64,000 nucleotides of DNA from Scilla litardierei (GCA_030789695.1 CM061142.1:143315637-143379636); one strand, 5' to 3'; counted from the stretch's first letter, positions 44,191 through 57,929 are shown. Numbers and translations are program-made. The notes: a model not told the origin generated them from the letters alone.

Positions 44191-44756
44191 TGTACACAAC
44201 CAATTCTAAGTAATACAGACAATTCACATCATAATTAAACTGACTTGACCCAACATACACCCATCAAACACTGCAGCATACACAACCAATTCTATGGAGG
44301 GGCATTCACAATGAAATGTCAATAATAAGCCATAGCTGCAATGGCCACAAAGGGTAGCAACATACATCCATCATACTCATAACTAAAAACATGTCACATA
44401 TATAGAATTTGTGCAAAAATACAGAAATTGACCCATCCCCATGATGTGCAGGAGATCACACTCAAAAATTCACAACCCAAGATAACTACTTCATGATATA
44501 CACAAGTTTACAAAAAAAGTGAATACAACTTCCTGACATACACAACTTCATAACAAAAAATCTTAACCCTCCATTCCTCAATCTTCAGCTCATGGATGCT
44601 GCAGTTGTGTCTTCCCCTCATTTCCTCAATCTTGGGAAACATACTTTTTTCTTCCCCATATGGCCTGGGTGCTTTAAATATTGCTATACATAAAAAATGT
44701 TCTTTCAATTAAAAAGTTGTAATTGTCACTATCACACAGTGGTAAGAACAGAAAAA

Positions 44757-45950
44757 TGAACTTACTCCTGGAGTCACATGATGCTGTGCCATACTACTCC
44801 CAACCTACCCATCCCACCCTTGTTGATGTGAATATTGTTGAGCATAAATATTTATTGAATGGTTAGTTGTTATAAATATATGTCATCTAGGCACTAATTT
44901 TTTCTGCTTATACATGTCCCTACTACACATGATTTATATAAAAAATGAACTTACTCTTTGAGTCACCTAAGGCTGTGCCACACTACTCCCAGCCCACCCA
45001 TCCCACCCTTGTTGATGTGCATATTGATGTGCATAAATACCATTTACAGAATGGTTAGTTGTTAGAAATATATGTCATATATGCACTAATTTTTTCAGCT
45101 ACATTTCCCTACTACAAATAATTTATATAAAAATGAACTTACTCCAGTAGTCACCTGAGGCTGTGCCATACTTCTCCCAGCCCACCCACCCCACCCTTGT
45201 TGATGTGCATATTGATGTGCATAATTATCATTCACTGAATGGTCAGTTGTTAGACATATATGTCATACATGCACTACTAAACTTAGATTATACATGTACC
45301 TATTACACATGATTTATATAAAATAAGAACTTACTACAGGATTCGTTTGTTGCAACTCTGCTCCCAGCCCACCCAGACCAACCTTGTTGCTGTGCATACT
45401 GATGTGCATCCATATAATTAACTAAATGCTTAGTTGTAAGAAATATATGTTTTAGTTGCACTAAATTTTTCAGATTATACCTGCCCCTACTACACATGAT
45501 TAATAAAAAATGAACTTACAACATGAGTCACTTGAGGCTGTGCCTCATTGCTCACAGCCCACCTAGCGTACCCTTGGTGCATATTGCTGTGCATAATTGC
45601 ATAAATATCAGTCTATGAATGCATAAATATCAGTCCATGAATGGTTAGGTGTCAGAAATATAGCATATAGAGGCACTAAATTGCTCAGCTTATACATGCC
45701 CATACTACAACTGATTAAGAACAAAAAATTGAACTTATTCTAGGATTCACATGAGGTTGTGTCTCATTGCTCCCAGCTCACCCTTGTTGATAAGCATATT
45801 GCTGTGCAGAAATAACCAGGTATCAATTTTAATTTTTCATTATAATTTTCAGTAAGTTGAGTTAGCAGCTATCAGTTATAAATAAACAGTTATAAATAAA
45901 AAAATATAAACTTGAACTTACTCTTCCTCCTTGGTGAAGTTGATGTTGTG
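44757..45950 (-). repeat. Tandem exon-like repeats at the 3' end of the MULE gene
   Basis: Six full units plus a partial, 185-218 bp, starting (in + coordinates) at GAACTTA words at 44757, 44945, 45135, 45327, 45512, 45730 and 45912. On the minus strand most units hold an open stretch encoding variants of AHQQGWGGWAGSSVAQPQVT that ends at a donor-like GTAAGTTC. They look like repeated copies of one short exon with its intron. Confidence 0.75.
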
Positions 45951-45983
45951 GCACTCAGCTAACAGACACACCAATCACACCCT

Positions 45984-48900
45984 TTAAGAATGTTTGAAAA
46001 TCTGGTTGACCCTCTTTACTAAGGTCTTTTTGATGAGATGGGGGCCTTCCCCTGGGGTATTCAGTGCTTGTAGATGGCTTTGGCACTGGTGCATTCTTAC
46101 AACTTCTTTTGTTGTGTCCCTATCATCGACACATTTGACATTTTTGAATACTTCCCCTTTTTGAACTTTGTCCAGAGCTAGATTCAAATCTACTCTTATC
46201 CTCTTCTTGGGTGGTCTACCAGGCTGCTTCCGTATAGCTTGGGGCACTAACTCTGAATATTCTGTTATAGGCTTAGAATATGGTATGGTATTGATCCTTC
46301 CTGTATAAGCTTTCATATATGTAGTCCTAGTGTAATAACTGTGCACAGACTCTTCTGGATGCTTATTCTCTGACATCAAAGCTGCACAAACATGAACGTA
46401 AGCTATCCCTATAACATCCCAATATCTACAATCATACCTCCTATTTGCAACCCTCAATGGGTAAACACCAGTCTCAGTGTTAGTTTCATATTGTCCTTCT
46501 CCATCATACACAACATGTAGATTTCTGCTTTTTCTTTTCAACTTCTTTAGTTTTTCCATGATTCTAGGGCATGTCTTTGAAGTCCAATTGGATGCTTTTA
46601 TTTTCTTCTTCTGGAACCTCATCATTAGTTGCCTCCTTATCATTTCAATGCATGTGATGATGGGGTTGTCCCTTGCTTCCAACATGAATTTGTTGAAAGA
46701 TTCTGAAATGTTGTTAACTATCAGGTCAGAACAACTATTATCTATAAAATAACTTCTACACCATGCATCTATCCTAATATCACAACACCATTTCACAGCT
46801 GCACGACTAATCTTGTAAAATTCTTCAATTGCAGATATACACTCTTCCTCTACATATGATGTTGCAATGCTTCACATCTTCTTCCTGTAAAGTAGGGACC
46901 TAAAATTCTTCCTGAAATTTTCACACATGTGCCATACATAAAACCTACGATGTGCACTTTGTAGTATATCCTTAAAGGTCTCTAGAAGCCCAAATACAAG
47001 GGAAACAATAGTTATAACATATTTGCAAATAAATTGGTTTTGGTTTTTGGTCTATATATGACATAAAGTCAGAAATATTTAGTGTGTACTTTCTGTCTAT
47101 CTGAAATGAAAGTGAATTGCTGCTCATGGTTTACGTCCAAAGCCTCAAGCAAACAGCTTAAGAACCAAGACCATGTATCCTTTGATTCATTAGTTACAAT
47201 AGCAATTGCCAATGGGAGCATTTGATTGTTTCCATCTCTACTTGTTGCACTGAGCAATACCCCCCAGTTTCTGTCTTCAGAAATGCCCCATCTAGGCCAA
47301 TGAAAGGCCTACATCCTTCCTTGAACCCTCTGACCTGACATGGATATGTTATGAATATTCCATCAAAAATATGCTTACCCTCAAGGCCACTATGTTGTGC
47401 TCTTACCTTGCAGTATGTCCTAGGGTTCCTCTGTAAAATATCTTGTGAATAGTTCCAAAGCTTTTGGAACTGCTTCTTATACGAGCCTATAATATACTGA
47501 TTAGAAAATTTCATTGCCCTGTATAAATTTGTATCTTGCTTCACATCAAGTCCAAAGTCTCTGGTTAATAAATTTCTCAATACTTGTATGGGTAACTGTG
47601 GTTGGTCTTTGAAGTTCTCTAGATATTTCTTTGCAATCCACTGTGATGTCACTTGATTGTTACTTCTCATCACATGATAGTCTACATGTTCTGTAAGCTT
47701 ATTCAACACCAATTTCTCTTTGTTCCTGTCCTATGACCCTGCACATACCCCACCACACTTATTAATTCAATGTACCCTTATTCTCCCTCCTTCATTCTTC
47801 TTGAATTTGAAGTCATTGCCATTCCTTATGGCATGCTCTCTCGATAACTCCCTAAATTCATCAGGGGTTGCAAACTGCATGCCTAATTCCAAATGAGGGT
47901 TCTCAAAATCAATCTTTTGTGAAGACTTTCCCCTTCTGTTGTGCACCTCATCTTCATTACCATGCAAACTCCTAATGACATCAGAATCATCATCATCAGA
48001 ATCTGATGACCATACATTCTGGGGTTCACATTCAGGACCTTCTCAAATGAATGCCATCAGTATTTTTAAGCCTTGGATGATGCAAAATGTTGTCAACACC
48101 ATCATCAGAAAATCTATACTCAACTGCTACATCATCTTCACTGCAACTTCCCTCACCATCTACCTCATCTTCATATGTTGGATGATATTAAGAATCATCA
48201 TCTGAATCTAAAGAATCTACTTGGCAGTTTCACTACTATGCCCTCCAGCTTCTGTGTTATGTCTTGCATTGTCATTGACAAACATTGGTTGCTCCATTTG
48301 TTCTTGTGATGGGTCAAACCCATCCCCATTAGTGTGATCTAGTGGCTGATCAGTATTTCCTGCCTGTCTATATATTGGCTGCTCAGTATGTCATTCCTCT
48401 AGGGATTCCCGACCTTGTGTTTGCTCACTTAATGGATCTTCATGCTGTTCTTTTATCTGCTGCCTCCAATTCCCATCTGTCTGTCTATGTGTTGGCTGCT
48501 CAGCTTGTCCTTCCTCTTCTACTGTTTCCTGTCCATTTGTTTGGTCATTCACTGGCTCTTCATGTTGTTATTCTGTTTACTGCCTTCAAGCCTCTTCATT
48601 CTATTCTTCTGTTATATCAATCCTAACCTCATCAGTCATCTCTTGTGTTGGTGCACTCAATGGCTCCTCAGTATGCCATACACTTGGCTCCTCAGTCTGC
48701 AATGATAAGGGATAGCTAAGGTTTATTTCCATTTACTCATCATTGCTTGGCCCAGTCTTTGGCCCAGTTGTTGGCTCATTAGGTGTGTCTTCACCCTCAG
48801 ACTCACACAAGTTTATAATGTGCTCATCGGAAGCATCCATGTCTGCTATTACCTGCCCTTGACATTCATGGGAAACATACAAGTCCACAGTCCTATTCCC

Positions 48901-49179
48901 TTGCATGTTTAATAGTTCTGATACCTTCACATCATCATCTATTCTAATGCACTAATTAAAATTATTCCTCCATGGTTTGTAGTATAGGTAGACTCTTCCT
49001 TTATAACCTAAATCTTTTATCATCATGTTGAAATTCTCCATTGTTAACAGCCCTGTAATGCAATCTGAGAGTACTGTCTCCTCCCCCCTACATAACTCCC
49101 TGCAGGCCCAATTTGCAGCAAGCCCCCATGATGTACCTTCAGTGTTACTTTCTGGCTCTATAAAACAGATAAAAAACAA
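45984..49179 (-). pseudogene. MuDR-type MULE transposase, broken
   Basis: Would bind the terminal repeats and cut and join DNA. Order on the minus strand: N-terminal part (49179-48733, GYKGRVYLYYKPW and an acidic stretch); MuDR DNA-binding segment (47967-47767, LGMQFATPDEFRELSREHAI); DDE domain (47712-47069, FIGLDGAFLKTETGG, then after a shift QMLPLAIAIVTNESKDTWSW and FISDRQK); the block FYVWHMCENFRKNF around 46900; C-terminal ORF 46796-45984 with SESFNKFMLEARDNPI. The SWIM finger reads YDCRYWDVIGIAYVHVCAAL: two of the expected Cys are Tyr. Several stops and shifts. Confidence 0.85.
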
Positions 49180-49739
49180 TACTTAACATAACATATTACA
49201 CCAAATACAATGCAATAATTGACAACCATAATTACATATCATGTTCATTGTGCATTGTGCATATTTCACATTGCGCATGTTTCATGTTTCACATTGAGCA
49301 TGGTGCAAATTTCACATTGAGTAATTTACAACCATAAATACATAACCCCCATATGCATTGTGCATATTTCACATTGAGCATGGTTCATGTTGCATTGTGC
49401 ATAATTAACATATTAAACAAACATAATACTATTTCTAAAACTCTGCATGCTTACTTCGCACAATTCCTAAACAGATTTCATCTTTAACTCTCTCATACCA
49501 TATTAGTTTAACATAGTTTTTGGAAGAATTTACCCATACCTCACCAATTTCTGCGATTAACGGCAACTTACTCCTCTATCTTCCCGATTCTTTGGAAAGA
49601 TCCCCGCAAGCAGCACATCCTCTTTCCCTTCTCACTGCCCTAATTCGTATGTGGCTCGCCCCGAGCAGCTGATCGCCCGAGCAAGTGTTTCTTCTCTTTC
49701 CCAGAAATGTTTTCCCCAAATTTTACCCTAAGTTAAAAG

Positions 49740-49961
49740 AATTTCCCCTCATTTCATCTCCTCCAACCTCTCGATCGTTCCACTTAATTTTACCGAGTTA
49801 CGAGGGGGGTTAGTTGGGTTGAGGGCATAACGGTCAAAATTTTACGTCTTTCAACCGGTTAGACAAAGTTTCTCTTGGGTTATCAATTTGTCTCAAAATA
49901 AACCTCAGGGTATTTACCCTAGAATGGCCCATACGTGAGGGTATTTTAATGCAATTAACCC
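49740..49961 (-). repeat. MULE terminal inverted repeat (right end)
   Basis: The minus strand starts GGGTTAATTGCATTAAAATA at 49961, a common plant MULE terminus, and continues for about 200 bp of low-complexity sequence. The nine bases outside are TTTATATAT; the partner duplication was not found. Confidence 0.7.
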
Positions 49962-50799
49962 TTTATATATGCGTGCCGTAAACTAAAAGGCTTTTATTAA
50001 CAATAATTAATCCTATCAACTAGTGGAATCCTTAAAATTCAAAATTTATTAGGATTTGTTGATAACTTTTATTAAGTCCTTATCAACTATAAGGTTCATT
50101 TGTTCAACTATAAGGTTCATTTATTAGGATTTTAATAAAATCATTTACAACGCTTTTAAAGTGTAGGCATTTAATGAGAATTATTATGATAACGATTAAA
50201 ATAATAATCGTTGTTAAAGGACTACCCTAATCATGAATTCGGTTTTAAAAGGTCGTAATGTTATATTAAAACATAGCAAGTCATTTAAAAATGCATCTTA
50301 TAAATTTTTAAACAGGTTTTAATGGCTAACCTAAAAGGTTTCATGAAATATTTAATAAAGCATGGCCATTAAACATAAACAACACTAATTTCATCGCATA
50401 AAATAGGGGTCCAACTATTTAACAATTAAATAGAACATCATATTAAAGCATTATCTAATAAATAATTAACATGCATTTTAAAATTTTAACACTTGAATTT
50501 AAACATGATTTTAAAACTTTAAAATTTTATCTAATAAAATTTAATTGATTCATAAAAATTATCACATAAATTTTAATTCTAAAAATTTGTTTTACAAATC
50601 ACCATAAAGAATTTCCATGTTTCTAAATACAATTTTATCTCATAAAATAATTTTTAAAACATTTAAATAAGAAGCGTTTACATTTTTAACAATATCACAT
50701 AAAGTAAAAAAACTTTTACATGCATTTTAAAAGGCATACATTTAATTATTTACATCGCAGTCCTAAGATAAACATGCAAACCTAGAGATCTGATACCAC
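49962..50799 (-). other. Leader of a second copia family A copy, truncated
   Basis: The minus strand matches the leader of the complete copy (GATAAGGACTTAATAAAA, TTTTGAATTTTA, CCACTAGTTGA). Primer site TGGTATCAGATC at about 50798-50787. Cut at the MULE border. AT-rich, no gene. Confidence 0.75.
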
Positions 50800-53409
50800 T
50801 GAAGGGTTTTGATGGACCCTTAGGGCACAATTCTATGCACGTCCTACGTCGGACGGAATATAGAAGCAAAAATAAAGCAGCGGAAAAAATAAATCGTTAA
50901 ACTATTTAACGATCACCCTAAGGCATCAAGACCTTAAGCCAGGATCTATGCTAACTTAGAGTGGACATGACCACCCAAGAAAGATCTAAAGCTACTGCGA
51001 CATAATAATAAATGAAAACTAATTAACCTCATACCTGGAACATAGCTTGCACCTGCAAGGTGTACCGAACCGCCTTTTGCTCCCCAGGCTTGTCGCATCT
51101 GCGCACACAAACCGATCCACCCGTAGCGAGCCGACACTGCGCCAACTACTTGCCGAAGAAAATTTCACTTGAGCTCGATCCAACGTCTTAGACTTCAGAT
51201 CAAACTCGAAATCCTACACGTCGTTTTGCTGGAACAAACGTGAAGGAAACGGAAGACAATGGGAGAGAATAATTTCTGTCTCGAATTTTGAGCGTGCCCA
51301 AAACTTTTGTGAGCTTCTCAATTTTCAGAGACTTTGCAAGTTTTCATGGAGAGAGGTGGCCCCAATTTATATAGGTGACCGGCCCGTCCCTTCTCATCAT
51401 ATCCGATATGGGACTAAATTAAATTTAGAGAAACAATTAAGTTAGTTTACCTTTCTTAAAGGCTAAACTTTGATGAATTAATTCTCCAACACTGTTGAAC
51501 TTTAGAAATGATACAACATATCAATTCGAAGAGCTATGAACGGTGAACGCATAGGAAAAAACAACGACGAATTTTGACTTCGTTTAACCCCTCAAACAAT
51601 TGCTCAAATTTGAGTAGAAAGTCAAAATTCAGCTAATTCGTAGCCGTCACAACCCTCCTAGGCTTTCTAGAAGTTTTGGGCCCCTCAGGTGGGGCCCACG
51701 GCTAACTTAGCACACCGAAAGGGCACGCCCAGCCCAAACAGGGTGCCAGCCTGTGCCTGGGCATGCGGGCTGACCCGCCTGCTACAATACAAACAGGTTT
51801 GACCCGACCGCACAGCGGGCGCACAGGCGGGCTTGCGCACCGACAGAGCGGGCTTGCCTGCTCGCAGAGCGGGCGTGCTGGCTCGCCAGCATTTGCGGCA
51901 GGCTGGGCTCAGCCTGCATGCTGGGCAGGCTCAAGCCAGAGCACGCCAAGTAGGCTCTAGTATGAGCCTACCTGTTTTGGCGGGCTGGACTTGCCCCTGC
52001 ACAGTTGGGCGGGCTAGCCCAGTCCAACTGGGTCAGGTCAGACCAGAACTGTGCAAATGCCTAGTTTTGGCCTTTTGAGCCATAACAATAGTTCTACAAC
52101 CCCAATTGGGCCGATTCCAGATTCGTTGGAAAGCTTGGTTCAGATGGGACAATTCCAAAGAGCCATCTATCCATTTCTATGCATTTATATGTTTCATAAA
52201 TCATTATAAACTATTTATAATGTATTTAAAACCTGCTCGCATCATATACAATAATCCCATTCAGCATTCTAGCTGAAGTCGCAAACATTTTGCAACATCA
52301 TTAAATCTTATTTAATCGCTCAAAACTTTTACGACCTTTATTGAATCTTATTTAATATAGGTCGACTTGACTCTTTTAGAGACTTTTAATTATTCCGGTG
52401 CACCCAAGTGCACACCTCCTAAATTCTTCCTCTTACTAAAACGTGAACCGAACTCGAAGTGAGATTCCACAGCCTGATACTACTACAGGTTGGTGCTTGA
52501 AACCATGAGACGACAGTGACCACGAGCAGCAGGTGTCGTCCCTGTTTCAAAATCATATTACGTGATTGACCCATCGATAAAAGTGTCGCCGGGATCACTC
52601 TGACTGTGTCAGTGATGAATACCGCAATTTTAGTCCCTTTGTCACAACAATGTCCCTGCATGACCTAGTGTATGGTAAATCATCAACCCTACTAACCAGC
52701 ATTGGTCAGTATACATCAGTCTTTGTTATATACACGTTGTACATGCTACAACATACCCCGACCGAGGTTTAGCAAAAAGAACCGTACTGAGCCCATGACA
52801 CTAACTTAAAGAGACAAATCCCATCTAAGTCATATACTTACCTCGTGTGCTTCATCTGTCACCCAACCTAAGAGTTTTCAGCAGGTCTGGCCTCAAAGCT
52901 AAATCATAGATCTTAGTGACACTATTCACATATAGGTTTGTTCAAATGACTTCAGGTCTTAAGGACCAACTTTCCTATCATCACTATAGAATTATTAATG
53001 ACAATTTAGTTAAAGTTTAACCATTTAATAACTCTTAATTGGGTCGTCCAGTGAACCCATTCTCCAATGAGCATATGTGCCTTGTCTCTGGCTTCGCCAG
53101 GTCAAATGACGATGAGATCATCATTACCCTACATGATAAGACAAAGACACAGTGCTCGGTCCGATGTGTTGATATCCTTTTCTCGATACATCTATGACCA
53201 CGAACGGTTTAAGACTTAAGTTCTAGTCGATCTTATACTTATCATAATCGAGATCTACATCTAGATACATAATAACCTTACTATAAGTCTAAAGAAATTG
53301 TCCAAGTATTTGATTCATAGAATTTATACTAGGACAATTGTTACCTTTGCATATACGAACAAGATGATACATAAGGATAAATAGCCTCAAGGGCATCTAT
53401 CTTCCTACA
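50800..53409 (-). repeat. 5' LTR of the second copia family A copy
   Basis: 2610 bp, minus-strand start TGTAGGAAGATAGATGCCC at 53409, end CCCTTCA at 50800 followed by the primer site. Clearly diverged from 2796-5076 but collinear. GC-rich array at 51723-52050 and TATATAAAT near 51375 (-). Confidence 0.85.
51370..52050 (-). promoter_or_regulatory. U3 array and TATA box of the second copia copy
   Basis: Half-sites such as AGCGGGC, GGCGGGCT and AGCCTGC in both orientations, more degraded than in the complete copy. TATA box about 345 bp downstream on the minus strand. Confidence 0.6.
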
Positions 53410-54721
53410 GCTGGAGCTTACGTCGCTTCGCCACAGCGACTCAAGGGAGCTAAGAGAGCTAAGGGAAGAGAGAAAGAAGTGGAGAAGAGAAGGAGAGGAA
53501 TAAGGAGAAGAGAGGATACGGAGAAGAGAATGTTTCCAAGATCGCTTGGTCGAGTGTGAGCTAAGACTCGGTAGAAGGGGAGCAAAAAGTCAAGGGGTCA
53601 CTCAGCCGAGCCACCCCCTCGTTGAACCGAGCTACCCACTGCAGATACCTCTAATTTGACCTTCCAGCTCACTCAGTCGAGCGACCCAGTTAGCTTGACT
53701 GAGGAACATCATCATCGACTGTGAGACAACAATTCCCCAAGTTTTCAATCAATCGAGCGGCTTCCCCGCTCGACCGAGGAGCTTCCTCCTGGACCGGCAG
53801 CCCCTTCTCCAGGTGCCCCAAATGAAGAGACAAAGGGTCTCACTTGGTCGAGCGACCTCTTCGCTCGACCGAGCGCGACGTCGATAGACGACTTTTTAGG
53901 GCTTTTAATGGGTTTTGGGTTGTTTTCTTTGTAACATACGAAACTTAATGGGTTGTATATAAACTATACTCAGTTTTAATTTAGGTTTTGCTTTCTTTTA
54001 ATCCAGAAACCCTTGAGCTATTGTGGAGGGAGAGGGTTTTTGAGCCATTACTTTGCAAGCTAAATTTTGGTGAATGTTTCTTGCCCTTTAAGTTTTATAT
54101 ATATTGCATCCTCACTCCTTCCTCTACGTTTTGATATTAATTTCATGATGTTTGCTTAGTTTTTGATGATAATCTTCATTGCTCTTATTGTTGTAGATAT
54201 AGCCATGGTAGAGTAGTGTATTTCTATGGCTTAGGGATGATCCCTAGGATCATAGGGATTGGATGTTAGGTTAATCTTAGTTGGATGAATTTAGGGTCTC
54301 CCTATGGTGGTCTGAACAAAGGTTTTGGGGGATTAGCCATATGATCGAAGGATCACGGAAGCGGATCCATTTTCCAGGGAGAATCCCTACGAATCTGATT
54401 TGGTCTTGTGGCTGTTTCTAAAGCTCATGATGACGAGAGTGACTCGAGAGCTAGGGACAACCACTAATCCTCGATCCGCTAGTCGAGGACTACAAAAGTA
54501 GCCCGACTGCTAGAACCAACCATAGAGTGGGATCGTAGTCTGTAGATCACGCTAGTAGATACGAATTGTGAGGCGAGACTAAGTATTAAGCTTTATGCGT
54601 GCATTCTCGTACGAAGCCGAATGCAAAAGCACGGCTCTGCATAGGGGTGCGTTAGACGAGTGCGACAACGGAAGTCAAACGCTCGTACCCATCCTCGTGT
54701 GTGACACTCCTACCCTCATCC
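53410..54721 (+). repeat. Fragment of another Athila-like LTR
   Basis: Bounded on both sides by copia family A LTRs. Holds a motif array, a TATA box and a downstream R-U5-like part similar in style to the Athila-1 and Athila-2 LTRs. No gene. Both LTR ends are missing. Confidence 0.6.
53545..53963 (+). promoter_or_regulatory. GGTCGAGCG/CGCTCGACC array with TATA box
   Basis: About nine half-sites, including a perfect 9-bp stem with 7-nt loop at 53846-53870. TATATAAA at 53956-53963. Confidence 0.7.
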
Positions 54722-56120
54722 TGTAGGAGGATATATGCCCATAAGGCGATTTATCCAAAGTGTACGTCTTGTTCATACTGTATCTGGTATCCATTATCCT
54801 AAGTATGAAATCGTTTGAATTAATATACTTAAATAATATCTATAGACTCATAGTTAGGTCCTTACGTATCTAGATAAGATCTCGATTATGAGCAGTAAGC
54901 GACCTAATAGAAACGTAAGTCTTAAACGGTTCATGGTCATAGATGTGTCGAGAACTGGATATCGACACATCGGATAGACCACTGTGTCTTAGTCTTACCT
55001 TAGGGTAATGATGATCTCATAGTCATTCGACTTGGTGAAGTCGGAGACGAGACAAATATGCTCATTGGAGAATGGGTTCACTGAACGACCAACATATAGT
55101 TATTAAATGGTTAACTTTAACTAAACTGTCTATAATAACTCTAGGGTGATGATAGGTAAGCTGGTCCTTAAGACCTAAAGTCATCTGTATGAACCTGTGA
55201 GTGAACCGTGTAGCTTTAGACCTATGATCTAGCTTCAAGGCTATGCCTGCTGAAAGATCTTATGTTGGGTTTCACACGTAACTCTCGAGGTGAGTAGATG
55301 AATAAGATGGGATTCGTCATTTCCGTGAAAGGGAAGTTAGTGTCACAAGCACAGTACGATCTTTTGTGTTAATCCTCGGCCGGGGTACGTTGTAAGAAGT
55401 ACAATGTGAATACAACAAAGATCGTCGTATACTAACCAATGTTGTCTAATAGGGTTGACAGTAAACTATACACTAGGCCAACAAGAACACAATCTTGACG
55501 AAGGGACTATAGCTAATGGCATTAATTACTGACACAGCCAATGTAAACCCAACGATGCTTTTGTCAATGGGTCGATCACGTTATGCTGATTCTGAAACAG
55601 GGACGACAGCTACTGCTCGTGGTGACAGTCGTCTAGGGGTTCCGAGCCCCAACCTGTAGTAAGGTCAGGCTGTAGGGTCTCACACCGAGTAGCATTCGTG
55701 TCTTAGTAATAGGAAGATTAATTGAGAGAGATTCATTTGATGATATTGAATAGTTGATATTCACAAAGTTAGTTGTGAACTTAAGTCGTAAATGCAATAT
55801 GGACAATGTTGCATTTGATGCAAACAAAGATTAAACGTGTCGTAAATTGGTCACGACAAATTCAGTAGGAAATAATATATTGAAAAGGGTTACCTGGCTG
55901 ATGGGATCGTCCCGGTCTAAACACAGGTTCAAACCGCGTCCAAATCGGAGCTCAAACGAGCCCAGAAACGCGAAAAGAGTTCAAGGCCAAGTGGGTTAGA
56001 CCCACTGGGCTAACAAGCCCATCCACAAAGGCAAACGGGCACGGCCCGCTGGCTGCACAGCGGGTGCGGCCCGCTGGCAGCAGCGGTCCAGCGCCTGCTG
56101 CTTGCAGTGGGCGCCGCCTG
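54722..56120 (+). repeat. Truncated third LTR of copia family A
   Basis: Starts TGTAGGAGGATATATGCCC and follows the family LTR up to the GC-rich array (56026-56118), where it is cut by Athila-2. The TATA part and 3' end are missing. Confidence 0.85.
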
Positions 56121-56147
56121 ATCACTCCATCTTTTACACCTTTTTTC

Positions 56148-57929
56148 TGTATGTTTGCATGCCGCTTTGATCGCCCATATCGTGTTTTTCACGATTATTC
56201 AACAATATTGCGATGTTTTTCACTATTTCTTGTTTTTGTCATATTTCAGGAAATATGGAGCGATTTGGAGCGATTTTGAGATCAAGGGGTTTGCAAGCGC
56301 TAAGGAGTGTCACCCACGGCTCGTTTGAGGGCCATTCCATGATGGAGCATGAGTGGAAGAAGAAGGAACTTCGTAAGAGCGACGAGGAGTAGAAATGAAG
56401 AAGATTGGGTATTTACAACATACCACTCGGCCGAGTAGAGCACTCACTCGGCCGAGCAAGAAAGCCCACTCGGCCGACCGGAACGGATATACACTCAGAG
56501 TCAATTTCAGCATATACTCGGCCGAACGAAGAATGACTACTCGGCCGAATGAGAAATCTCCCTCGCCCGAGTGGTACAGGGAAATTTTCTAGAGAAAGGC
56601 CGAAGTTACTGTAATTTTCAGAGATCCTGTCGAAGCTCACTCGGCCGAACGATAAAGCCACTCGGCCGAATGGATAAGTCTACTCAGCCAAGCCATCCCC
56701 CGAAGACAAACCCTGAAACATCCTAACTTATTGTATTCTTACACGGTTTGTAACTCGGCCGAGTGACAATACCACTCGGCCGAGTGAGCCGCTCCGCCTG
56801 CTGCGAGAGTTACGATTTCTGGGCTGCGCAGGGGCAGTTTGGTCACGATTTTATGGGCGATTTTAGGGGTATTTAAACCCAGTTTTTTCCCTAGTTATGG
56901 GAGCTTTTGGCAGCCTTTTTCAGAGCTTTTCAGAACTTTTTTAGATTATTAGATTTAGACTTTCTTTTTGAAGATTTGAAGGATACGCTTATTGGATACT
57001 CTTGGGAAATCATTGGATCTACATTGGTTTGGCTATTTCCTATCAAAAACTCAATTTTTATTAGATATTTCTCTATTGCAATGAATTCTCTTGATATTAT
57101 TATTGATTTTTCTGAGAATTACATGATGAATATTGAGCAGTGCCATCGTCGTAGGGCGTAGGGATGAACCCTATGGACCATATTTCTAAATTGTGATGAA
57201 ATGGTGGAATTGTTGCTAGAATTGATTAGGGTTAGGTTGTGATTGATTAATTACGGATAGCTAGGGATTCTTATCGATTGGGATTTGCAAGAGATTGGGT
57301 CCCAATTGATTGGAAGCCCTAGAAATTCGATTTAGATTGACGATTGGATTTCTCTAAACTTGGTTTGCAAGAGATTGGACCAAAGCTAGGATTTTCAATT
57401 GTGAATCTATACCCATATTCATTTGCAAGAGATTGGACGGATAGGAACTATCACAATCTAGGTCGTAGCTTGAGTTTGCGCGAGAGTGGGCTCGAGATAC
57501 GATTGAACGATGATATCGTTCTTCACGCTAGCGGCTTAGGCTAGGGTTTGCAAGAGATTGGGCCCTATCCTAGGTTTGCTATAGACAGACGATAGCGAGA
57601 GGGCGTGAGCTTGGTTCTATATTTAGTTGCGACTAGTTCACCCACATTCAAGTTTAGCAATAACGAAACCTATGAATCACAATTAAGAGAGGCAGTCCGT
57701 AGTGGGGATTCCCCACTCCTAGATGTTTTATTAATTTGATATTTTCTTTTGACATTTGCACGATTGTGACTATTTAACCCCAAACGATTCTCGATCCTCT
57801 TGATAGCTAGGTGATTGGAAGGAGACATGGTCATTTGTCCTCCCTGAGTTCGATACCCGCTCGTCGCTACACCGTGTGCTTGCGGTAAAACTACAAGTCG
57901 TTTTTCGGGTGTACACTCGGACGCGATCA
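56148..57929 (+). repeat. 5' LTR of Athila-2
   Basis: The end ACGCGATCA is certain from the primer site six bases later. The start TGTATGTTTGCATG is chosen by likeness to the Athila-1 LTR start. 57140-57650 repeats TTGCAAGAGATTGG five times. No gene. Confidence 0.75.
56424..56877 (+). promoter_or_regulatory. CTCGGCCGAG array with TATA box (Athila-2 LTR)
   Basis: About ten sites of ACTCGGCCGAGTG or close variants, many perfect 10-12-bp palindromes. The last is at about 56779-56791; TATTTAAA at 56870-56877. Confidence 0.75.

Larger units (their letters stand above)
44191..49961 (-). mobile_element. Decayed Mutator-like element (MULE)
   Basis: Minus-strand transposase remnant with one terminal inverted repeat at the right end. 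I found no matching left terminus, so the left border is where Sire-1 sequence stops. 44191-44756 is non-coding; it repeats ACACAACCAATTCTA at 44201 and 44279. Confidence 0.75.

Noticed and set aside
44191..44300. Left terminal inverted repeat of the MULE
   Set aside because: No GGGTTAATTG-type end or TTTATATAT duplication could be found at the left border.
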